From Magnetococcales bacterium (GTDB lineage Bacteria > Pseudomonadota > Magnetococcia > Magnetococcales > UBA8363): DNA of 64,000 nt. This document shows positions 35,382 to 42,907 of this stretch, one piece after another (positions within the stretch are counted from its first letter, which is position 1; every line of letters begins with the position of its first letter). The DNA lies in contig JADGCV010000004.1 in the NCBI GenBank assembly GCA_015228815.1, forward strand, positions 88,869 through 152,868, given 5' to 3'. Made by a program: the position numbers and the translations under genes. A model generated the notes under the pieces. The model saw only the letters and a list, made by a program, of their open reading frames with translations, made no database searches and was not told the DNA's origin.

Positions 35382-37910
35382 TCAGCCCTTTTTCTCCATC
35401 TTTCCCGGTTCGACGCACCGCGGCATCCGCAGTTGGAACAGCGCCCCTTCCTGGGGGGGGCAACCGCAAGAAATGGAACCACCCAGGGTCTGGGTGACCA
35501 GATTGTAGACGATGTGCATTCCCAAACCACTCCCGCCGTGGTCCCGTCGGGTGGTATAGAAGGGTTCGAAAATACGCCGACACGTCTCCTCGGACATGCC
35601 CTGACCATTGTCCCGATAGGTGAGATGCACCCACTCTGCTTCCGTGACCACGGTCATGGAAATCGTCCCATCGTCACCAGGCTTGAAGCCGTGAATGCGG
35701 GAGTTGCCTACCAGATTGATCACGATTTGGGAAAGTGCCCCCGGATAGCTGGTCATTTCCAGATCTTCCGGGCAATGAACATTGACCGAAATCCGGGTCT
35801 GGCGAAGATCATGTTGCAGGGTCAAGATTGCCGATTCGATGTATTCTCGCACCTTGAAGGTGCGAAGCTGCTCGCTGGACTGATCCACCGCCACGGCCTT
35901 GAAACTGCGTACCAGATCCGCGGCCCGTTCCAGATTGCCGCGAATCAGACTGGCCAGTCTCCGGTTCGAGGCGATGAAGGCGTCGAGATCCTCCTCGGAG
36001 ATGCCATCCCCTCGGACCATGCGTTCAAAAGCCAGGGTGCGCTCTTCCAACTCGGAAGCGGCGGTGACCCCGATGCCTACCGGAGTGTTGATTTCATGGG
36101 CCACGCCCGCCACCATGGTGCCCAATCCAGCCATTTTTTCCGACTGGATCAGTTCGGAATAAAGACGCTTCTCCTCGGTGATGTTGGCAATCAGCCCGAC
36201 AAAGGAAGGGGTTCCCTTCATCACCATGCGATTGAGGGCGATACGGATCGGAAAAAGAGTGCCATCCCGGCGCATCGCTTCGGCCTCGAAAGGCAGCCCC
36301 TCCAGCAGGGGGTTGTTCACTTTTTCCTGGATCTGTCCAATCTCGGTTCGATAAATCTCTCTGTGTTCGAGCGGCACCAGATCCTCTACCGGGTGGCCGA
36401 GGATTTCTTCCCTGGTGTAGCCGAAGAGTTGTTCTGAGGCGACGTTAAATTCCAGGATCACCCCGGCATCGTCGGCGACGACGATGCCGAAGGGTGATTT
36501 TTCGATGATGGTGCGTTTTTGTTCCTCGCTGAGGCGAAGGGAGTGTTCGGCCTGGTATCGTTCCTGTCGGTCGCGATGTCCCTCGATGATTCGGGCGCAG
36601 GTGGCACGCAGAGGCTCCAACGCAGTGATGACCCCTGCATCATAGCCGTTGGGCCGGTCCGCCAGGCCGATGATGCCCACGACTTTCTCTCCCCGCATGA
36701 CGGGCAATCCCAGAAAGGCATTCAGCGAAGGCTGTCCTTCCGGGAGACCGCAATCCTGGGGATCGTTGATCGGGGTATTGACGATGACGGGCTTGCCTGT
36801 CCAGTAGGGTTTGGCATAGGGACCCTGAATATGCTCGAAGCTCAGTGCCCCAGCCTGATGCAGGACGTGGTAGCGCTGTCGCGTCGTCTCGTCCCTGGCG
36901 ATGTTGGCAGTGGCCAGTAAGTGCAGGAAGACCTCTCCCCGCTCGTCATGCCGCACCTCGTTCATGAAGCCGATGGAACTGCCGGTCAGACGCAGCAGGT
37001 CGAGCAGCATTGCCTCGAAGATTTGTCGGGAATCGGTCCCTTCGATAAAACGGGATTGCATCCGGTTGACGCAATCGACCTGCAACTGAAGGCGGTCGCG
37101 GGCTTCGCGAAGGGCCTCGGTCAGTTCTTGATGTTCGGTGACATCCAGGCACATGCCGATGGCCCGCGTCACCTCGCCGGAACTTTCGGCAAAAAAGTCG
37201 GCCATGACCTCGACATGGCGCCAGCGTCCCTCTTCGCCCTGGATCCGGTAACGATGCCAAAGACGTCCGGATTGGGTGACGGCCCCGGTCATGACGCGAA
37301 TCGCTTCCTCCCGGTCCCCGGGATGGATTCGTTGCCACCAATGTTGCAACGTACCGTCAAAGCTGCCGGGAGTCAGACCGAAGATGGCCTGCATGGTTTC
37401 GTCCCACTGGACCCTGCCGCTTTGGCAATCCCATTCCCAGGTTCCGGCCTTTCCGGCCTCCATGGCCAGTTTCAGGCGGGTCTGGTTCTCCCGAAGGACG
37501 ACGTAGGCGTGTTCCAGCTTCTTCAGGGTCGCCTCCAGGCTGGGCAGGGCCAGGATTTTTGGAATTTTCGGAAAGAGGACCACCGCCGTCAGAATGGAAA
37601 CGATGGCGGTGATCAGCTTGACCACGCCGGCCTCCCAGTAGAAAGGTTTCCAGACGGTCAGGGCATTCATGAAGTGGGTCGTGCCGCAAGCCAGGATGAA
37701 GGCGGCGAAGAGGAAAAGAATCATCCCGAAGGAATTATCCCGCCGTCGCGCCAGAAAATAACCGATCACCGCCGGAATCAGGAAATAGGCCAATCCGATG
37801 GCCAGATCCGAAAGGACGTGCAACCACAGGAGGGACGGATCCCACAACAGACAATATCCATGAGGCATCAGGCTGGAAAAATCGACGATGGACGAGGAAA
37901 AAGCGGGCAT
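35382..37910 (-). CDS. histidine kinase with ethylene-receptor-like membrane domain
   Basis: An 842-residue protein: three membrane helices (residues about 28-125), a PAS domain (about 165-285), GAF (about 295-455), a second PAS (about 480-600), HisKA with GVAHEINTPVG, and HATPase with DNGQGMS and GSGLGMHIV. The membrane part carries D35, Y42, P46, C75 and H79 (SDLAIGLAYFLIP and CGTTH). These match the spacing of ETR1 D25, Y32, P36, C65 and H69, where Cys and His hold the copper ion that binds ethylene. ATG 37910 has AGGTAGGAT upstream. No response regulator is adjacent. Ethylene sensing is inferred; another small hydrophobic ligand is possible. Confidence 0.85.
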   Translation of the reverse strand: MPAFSSSIVDFSSLMPHGYCLLWDPSLLWLHVLSDLAIGLAYFLIPAVIGYFLARRRDNSFGMILFLFAAFILACGTTHFMNALTVWKPFYWEAGVVKLITAIVSILTAVVLFPKIPKILALPSLEATLKKLEHAYVVLRENQTRLKLAMEAGKAGTWEWDCQSGRVQWDETMQAIFGLTPGSFDGTLQHWWQRIHPGDREEAIRVMTGAVTQSGRLWHRYRIQGEEGRWRHVEVMADFFAESSGEVTRAIGMCLDVTEHQELTEALREARDRLQLQVDCVNRMQSRFIEGTDSRQIFEAMLLDLLRLTGSSIGFMNEVRHDERGEVFLHLLATANIARDETTRQRYHVLHQAGALSFEHIQGPYAKPYWTGKPVIVNTPINDPQDCGLPEGQPSLNAFLGLPVMRGEKVVGIIGLADRPNGYDAGVITALEPLRATCARIIEGHRDRQERYQAEHSLRLSEEQKRTIIEKSPFGIVVADDAGVILEFNVASEQLFGYTREEILGHPVEDLVPLEHREIYRTEIGQIQEKVNNPLLEGLPFEAEAMRRDGTLFPIRIALNRMVMKGTPSFVGLIANITEEKRLYSELIQSEKMAGLGTMVAGVAHEINTPVGIGVTAASELEERTLAFERMVRGDGISEEDLDAFIASNRRLASLIRGNLERAADLVRSFKAVAVDQSSEQLRTFKVREYIESAILTLQHDLRQTRISVNVHCPEDLEMTSYPGALSQIVINLVGNSRIHGFKPGDDGTISMTVVTEAEWVHLTYRDNGQGMSEETCRRIFEPFYTTRRDHGGSGLGMHIVYNLVTQTLGGSISCGCPPQEGALFQLRMPRCVEPGKMEKKG

Positions 37911-38071
37911 GATCCTACCTTTTGGAAAGGGCGAAGGGATGTCCCAATGGTTATGGAGTCTATCGATATTCAAAAATGGTAACCCATCATGCGCTTCTCT
38001 TTTCCGATGTTCCCAACAGTTCACAAAGGCCCCCCGCCTGGTCTCGTCGGCACGGGAGATCGAAAAGGGAA

Positions 38072-38454
<383 letters not shown>

Positions 38455-38504
38455 CATGCGCCGCCATGCACACGGCACGGAGACGACATTGCGTTCAAGA
38501 CTTG

Positions 38505-38533
38505 GTTATAGGGGCGATCCGCCCTCATTGCCA
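38505..38533 (-). promoter_or_regulatory. possible rnpB promoter
   Basis: Read on the minus strand, TGGCAA (38528-38533) and TATAAC (38505-38510) are 17 bases apart and lie about 50 bases upstream of the P1 helix. The spacer contains the palindrome GGGCG-GAT-CGCCC. The position implies a short 5' extension removed by processing. The match is modest. Confidence 0.35.
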
Positions 38534-38545
38534 GTCTCTTTCGGG

Positions 38546-38635
38546 TCGTCTCCCTTTTTTCGCCCCGGATCGATCAATGAAAAGGCCCCGCGCCCAGACG
38601 GGTCACCGCGGGTCCCAGCGCCGCAAGCTCCGGAA
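38546..38635. repeat. 90-bp direct repeat, left copy
   Basis: This 90-base segment is repeated at 40593-40682 with one mismatch (C versus T at offset 48). The right copy is the genuine 3' end and downstream flank of the YdjM-like hydrolase gene; this left copy is a detached fragment of it. The two bracket an AT-rich segment with two paralogous genes. It is a candidate attachment or duplication junction. Confidence 0.9.
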
Positions 38636-38723
38636 AAGCGGACTGGCTGGGACCCATCAACGGTGGAAGGAAATCTGAACGAACATCGTTCTTCTCATCC
38701 ACGCGCTTTCCGGTGTCACGGAT

Positions 38724-39701
38724 TTATTTTCTTTTCCCACGTTCCTCTATCGCAATGAAACTTTCTTCGGTATGCCCTTTTGAATATTTCAATCTTGTAT
38801 AATACTCTGATTCTGATACTTTATATTGATCATGGAACATTATGATTATATCGTCCCTATCGACGGAAACTCTTCCAGGAATCTTATGACAATATCTCAA
38901 TAGATCAGTCACATAAGGATAATCGCGATTTCTTGGATCGACGATCATGTATCCTGAACATTGCCCGTAATTCTTTACCTCAAGGACATGAACCAATGGA
39001 AAGTTAATCCCAAGGTTTCCAGAAAGGAAATCGAGGTCATGAGATTCTACATACTTTATCTTTTTTCCATTCAATTCAATGGCAAAGAAACCATATCCGG
39101 TCTGGACAATTTTAAGTGTGTTTTTTCCGTCATGCTTTGACGCAATCACTTTCCTGAATTCATTTATTCTCAATTTTACCACCCGTTCCGTCAGACGTCC
39201 CCTGACATATCGGAACTGCTCAAATTCACGCGCCTGCCAGGTCGGAAACATCATGACTATTTCTTCGCCATGACGAAAGATCACTGGCAAATAACAGTTT
39301 CCTATTCTTTTTGATATTTGTGGATTATAATGATCATTCATGTCGATAAAAATATATTCTCCTTCGCAATTATTTCCACCATTATTTATTCTAACCAAAT
39401 AAACATGCGACACGCTTTCCTCCGAATCCAACTCCTCGAAGGCAACAATTGGGTCATCTATTCTAAGAATATTCTTTCCATTGATACGTATTATATTATA
39501 TCTGGCACGATCATCTTCAGTAATTCGAAAAATCTGAATAATGTATAATTTAGTTATTATTTCTTGATAAACCATTGAATCATACGGCGATCCCTCCTTT
39601 CCATACGCCATGCCGCGGAAGAATAGATATGCAAATAATATTATAATAATAAATATGTCAATTGAACGTCTTTTGAATATGGCCATTAGAATATTTGACA
39701 T
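38724..39701 (-). CDS. unknown exported or membrane-anchored protein, paralogue of next gene
   Basis: A 325-residue protein I do not recognise. An N-terminal hydrophobic stretch (IDIFIIIILFAYLFF) suggests a signal anchor. It aligns along its length with the gene at 39658-40557 (shared NGK, NCYLPVIFRHGEEIVMMFPTW and a GRLT turn). Two similar halves can be seen, each with a Cys pair flanking an [IV]D segment (CEGEYIFIDMNDHYNP...NC, then CSGYMIVDPRNRDYP...YC), so disulfide-linked repeats are likely. The ATG lies inside the 3' end of the upstream paralogue (44-base overlap); ATG 39686 is an alternative. The gene is strikingly AT-rich relative to the flanks. Confidence 0.75.
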   Translation of the reverse strand: MSNILMAIFKRRSIDIFIIIILFAYLFFRGMAYGKEGSPYDSMVYQEIITKLYIIQIFRITEDDRARYNIIRINGKNILRIDDPIVAFEELDSEESVSHVYLVRINNGGNNCEGEYIFIDMNDHYNPQISKRIGNCYLPVIFRHGEEIVMMFPTWQAREFEQFRYVRGRLTERVVKLRINEFRKVIASKHDGKNTLKIVQTGYGFFAIELNGKKIKYVESHDLDFLSGNLGINFPLVHVLEVKNYGQCSGYMIVDPRNRDYPYVTDLLRYCHKIPGRVSVDRDDIIIMFHDQYKVSESEYYTRLKYSKGHTEESFIAIEERGKRK

Positions 39702-40557
39702 TCAGTGATGGAGGAAAATTGAATGTAAATTGGATCATCAGATCATCTCCATCCACCGTGATATGATCCGGGAATTTGGCGCAAGTATCAAACAAATCGG
39801 TCACAATCGGATGATCACGTTTCCTCAAGTCAATAATAAGATAATCCTGGCAGGATTCTTGACCAGACTCCTGGACAAAATACACTCCAGGCACCAGAGG
39901 ATTAATTTCTCCTTTAAAGAATGATAAATTATAAGCATTAATATATTTTATAATTACACCATTCACTTCAATTAAAAAATGATGATAAGATGTCTGAATT
40001 ATTGCCACGGCGTATTCATCTTCTCTCATCGTTTCAATGACTTTCCTGAATTCATCCTTCCCATGCCTCACCTTTTTTTTTGTCAACTGTCCCCTGGAGT
40101 ATCTGTATTGCACGAACTCATTTTCCCTCCAGGTCGGAAACATCATGACAATCTCATCGCCCTGACGGAACACCCGCGGCAGATAACAATTTCCAAAGGT
40201 TTTCGAGAAAAATGGATTCTTGAAATCATTCAGGTCCACAATGAAAAATTTTCCTTCACATCCCTCCTTCCTCAGGGGCGTGTGCATCATGTACACATGC
40301 GGAATCGTTGCACCTGGATCCAGTTCAAAAAACGAAACGAATGGTTCATCGATCAAATGAAGATCTTTCCCATTGATTCGAATCATGTTATATGCGTTCT
40401 CTCCTTCCGGTGTCACTTGAACAATCTCAATAGCATATGCCTCTTCGGCAACTTCTGCCACGATGACCTCATTTCCTAACGGTTTGTAAAAACTCTCGGA
40501 ACATCCAGGATATGCAAATATCACGGTGATTATCACCAACAACAGAGAATACTTCAT
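39658..40557 (-). CDS. unknown exported protein, possible lipoprotein, paralogue of preceding gene
   Basis: A 299-residue protein of unknown function. The first 19 residues are hydrophobic and end AYPGC, which could be a poor lipobox or a normal signal peptide. The body has two similar halves: NGKDLHLID, CEGKFFIVDLND, NCYLPRVFRQGDEIVMMFPTW in the first, and NGVIIKYIN, CQDYLIIDLRKRDHP, TCAKFPDHITVDGDDLMIQF in the second. The Cys pair in each half is conserved with the downstream paralogue. It is upstream of, and overlaps, that paralogue, so the two are probably one transcript. AT-rich, within the segment bounded by the 90-bp direct repeat. Confidence 0.75.
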   Translation of the reverse strand: MKYSLLLVIITVIFAYPGCSESFYKPLGNEVIVAEVAEEAYAIEIVQVTPEGENAYNMIRINGKDLHLIDEPFVSFFELDPGATIPHVYMMHTPLRKEGCEGKFFIVDLNDFKNPFFSKTFGNCYLPRVFRQGDEIVMMFPTWRENEFVQYRYSRGQLTKKKVRHGKDEFRKVIETMREDEYAVAIIQTSYHHFLIEVNGVIIKYINAYNLSFFKGEINPLVPGVYFVQESGQESCQDYLIIDLRKRDHPIVTDLFDTCAKFPDHITVDGDDLMIQFTFNFPPSLNVKYSNGHIQKTFN

Positions 40558-40592
40558 GGCGGCATTCCACTATTTCTCGTCGCGAATTCGAA

Positions 40593-40682
40593 TCGTCTCC
40601 CTTTTTTCGCCCCGGATCGATCAATGAAAAGGCCCCGCGCTCAGACGGGTCACCGCGGGTCCCAGCGCCGCAAGCTCCGGAA
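40593..40682. repeat. 90-bp direct repeat, right copy
   Basis: Copy of 38546-38635 with one mismatch. It spans the last 20 or so codons of the YdjM-like gene, including its stop at 40621-40623, plus 28 bases downstream. The mismatch is T here at the position of C in the left copy. Confidence 0.9.
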
Positions 40683-41298
40683 GAAACGGAATCGCCAGGA
40701 AGATCGCCAGATAGACCGCCACGGTGGAAAGAATGCCAGGACCACGAAATTTCAAAGCCCGGCCCAGCAGGGATGGCCCAAACCCGCCCAGGCGAAACAC
40801 CTTCAAACCAGTCAACTCGTCAACGGTCAGATGGACCATGTATCCCGTCCAGAAAAAGCCACCCCCCAACCATGACAAATGATCCGGCCATCCCAACAGA
40901 TCATGAAGGAACAAAACCGTCATGATCCCCCCCAGAATCGCCGCCGGGATGGAATGAACGATGCCACGATGCACCGTCAAACGGGTCACGAACCCCAGGA
41001 CCACCCATTTGAAAAACAAATAACACCCGAACCAAAGCGCGATGAGTTCCACCACACCCTGCCCCTGCCGCCAGTGGAACATCGCCAGAAACGAAACCAC
41101 CACCGCCATCACCGTCGTCGCCGTGGCCAGAACGATGGAATGGTCGGCGTCGAGGTCCGGAACGACCCCTCCGAACGAGGTCAGAAAAAAAGCCGCCAAA
41201 ACCCCATGCGGCTCCAGCATCCCCGATTGAAGCATCGCCGTTCCCAGACAGCCGCCGGTGATCGCCGCGGCCAAGAAATGAACCTTGAATCCCGCCAT
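40621..41298 (-). CDS. YdjM/DUF457-family membrane metal-dependent hydrolase
   Basis: A 225-residue integral membrane protein with the family landmarks: an early histidine (FKVHFLAAAITGG), GGVVPDLDADHS, and HRGIVHSIPAA followed by hydrophobic helices. Members of the DUF457 (YdjM) family are membrane-bound metal-dependent hydrolases; in E. coli ydjM is part of the SOS regulon. I see no LexA box here. The C-terminal 20 codons are duplicated at the far side of the AT-rich island. Confidence 0.85.
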   Translation of the reverse strand: MAGFKVHFLAAAITGGCLGTAMLQSGMLEPHGVLAAFFLTSFGGVVPDLDADHSIVLATATTVMAVVVSFLAMFHWRQGQGVVELIALWFGCYLFFKWVVLGFVTRLTVHRGIVHSIPAAILGGIMTVLFLHDLLGWPDHLSWLGGGFFWTGYMVHLTVDELTGLKVFRLGGFGPSLLGRALKFRGPGILSTVAVYLAIFLAIPFLPELAALGPAVTRLSAGPFH

Positions 41299-41311
41299 GC
41301 CGGTCTCCCGA

Positions 41312-42736
41312 TCAAAGGCCCGATTCCTGAATCTTCCGGACCGTGTAGCGATGAATGCCGGGATGATGGCGCCAACAATCCCCAGGAAGTCCCGCCTTTT
41401 GACACAAATGAGTCAGAAAGGTCACGGGATCGGGCAACTGTTCCCAAACCTGGGGCAGGAAGGTCGCCCTCCGCCCCGCCTGCGACAGAATGACCCCATG
41501 CACCCCCGGTTGCAATTGGCGCAACAGATCCTCCGTCCCCACGTAATCAAGCGCCACCGGCGGCGTCAACAGCGAAACCTCCACCGACACCTCGTCGAGT
41601 TCCGCACGCGCCAGGGGACGGAAACGGGTATCGCGCAACGCCGCCGCCACCGCATTGTCCAACAGATCATCCAACAGACCCCGATGGGCTTCGAGCGAAC
41701 CGATGCACCCGCGCAAACGCCCCTTGCGTGTCAAGGTCACGAAACAGGCGCCACGCTCCCCCAGCGCCGCATGGGTCTGGATCCATGCCTCACGGTCCAC
41801 CACCCCCGGCTTCCCGTCCAACACCCCTTCCAGATGCCGCCGCGCCAGCCGGGGAAGATCGTCCGGAAACGTGGCGCTTCCCTCTGCCACATCCGCCTCC
41901 ATATTCCCTGTTTCTTCATTATGACCGATGATCGCATTCCCCTTTGAATAAAACGCATAACTGGCATAACCGACAACCCGGCTCCTGTCGCCCGCGGTAT
42001 CTCCCGAATTACGGTAGTCCAACAACCGTGCCTGCCACCTCTGCCGGCGTCCCAACTCCAGGAGCGCCGTCATCCCGGTGACACCACACGCCAGACATCC
42101 CGCCATCAACCTGGGACTTCCCGACAAGACCGCTTCATGGCTGCGGGCATCGAGGCGGACCGCCTCCTCATAGGGATAATAATGCGACAGATCCGAAGAG
42201 ACGATCAGCAGGTCGCGCACCGTCCACACCCGGGAAAGAAGGTCGGCCAAATGACCGCCGCTGATGTCGCCAATAATGATGGGCACCAATAGAAAATGAA
42301 CCAGGGTTTCCTGAAGGAACGGCAGATGAACCTCCAGGGCGTGTTCCCTGATGTGGGATGCTGGATCGGTGCTGACATCGGGAAACCCCGCCAGACGTTC
42401 GACCGTTTCCCCATCGACCGGAACCGTCCCCAGAGGGGTTCCATAGGCGTGATAATTGCCCACCGAAATCCCCTCCAGCGCCACCCGGTGACTCGGGGCA
42501 AGAACAAACACCCTCCGGGGGGTCCCCGCGACGGCAGGACGAAGATGTCGGTATCCATGCGCCGCCGTCGGACCCGAATACACATAACCGGCATGCGGCA
42601 CGATCAGGGCCAAAGGCTCGTCGCCGGACGGGGGGGCGACCTGATCGAGCAATGATCGGATCATCGCCCGCAACGACCTGGGATCCCTCGGATAGAACGT
42701 CCCGGCGACCGCCGGTTCCCTGATACGGTGTTTCAT
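41312..42736 (-). CDS. MEMO1-AMMECR1 fusion protein
   Basis: A 474-residue fusion. Residues 1-260 are a MEMO1 domain (REPAVAGTFYP, IVPHAGYVYSGPTAA, APSHRV, EHALEVHLPFLQ, SSDLSHYYPY), an extradiol-dioxygenase-like metal fold. Residues 290-474 are AMMECR1 (GACFVTLTRKGRLRGCIGSLEA, DTRFRPLARAELDEVSVEVSLLT). In the AmmeMemoRadiSam system these are separate proteins working with a radical SAM enzyme; no such partner is adjacent, and the radical SAM gene at 5879 is a different family. AAAGGAG precedes ATG 42736. It is divergent from yejA. Confidence 0.93.
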   Translation of the reverse strand: MKHRIREPAVAGTFYPRDPRSLRAMIRSLLDQVAPPSGDEPLALIVPHAGYVYSGPTAAHGYRHLRPAVAGTPRRVFVLAPSHRVALEGISVGNYHAYGTPLGTVPVDGETVERLAGFPDVSTDPASHIREHALEVHLPFLQETLVHFLLVPIIIGDISGGHLADLLSRVWTVRDLLIVSSDLSHYYPYEEAVRLDARSHEAVLSGSPRLMAGCLACGVTGMTALLELGRRQRWQARLLDYRNSGDTAGDRSRVVGYASYAFYSKGNAIIGHNEETGNMEADVAEGSATFPDDLPRLARRHLEGVLDGKPGVVDREAWIQTHAALGERGACFVTLTRKGRLRGCIGSLEAHRGLLDDLLDNAVAAALRDTRFRPLARAELDEVSVEVSLLTPPVALDYVGTEDLLRQLQPGVHGVILSQAGRRATFLPQVWEQLPDPVTFLTHLCQKAGLPGDCWRHHPGIHRYTVRKIQESGL

Positions 42737-42787
42737 GATGCATGCTCCTTTCCCGCCAATGACGCCATCCCGCCACTTCAATCCGAA

Positions 42788-42840
42788 CACAATGTTTTTC
42801 CGGGCATGGCTTCCCACGTCAATCGCTTGCAAACATTGTG
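42788..42840. repeat. 10-bp inverted repeat in divergent promoter region
   Basis: CACAATGTTT (42788-42797) and its exact complement AAACATTGTG (42831-42840) are 33 bases apart, between the MEMO1-AMMECR1 and yejA starts. The arms could be operator half-sites for a regulator controlling both genes. Confidence 0.5.
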
Positions 42841-42907
42841 CAATTGGTTCATCCTTTGCGAAAATGTTCTGTTGCGCTGGCGCGAAACGCTCTTGAGGTT
42901 CAAGATA

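Noticed and set aside
38560..38700. Additional small protein gene between rnpB and the AT-rich pair
   Set aside because: Frames there are inside the duplicated gene fragment or rnpB antisense and lack a ribosome binding site.
38546..40682. The 90-bp repeat considered as a transposon target duplication
   Set aside because: Ninety bases is far longer than usual target duplications, and no transposase or terminal inverted repeats are seen.
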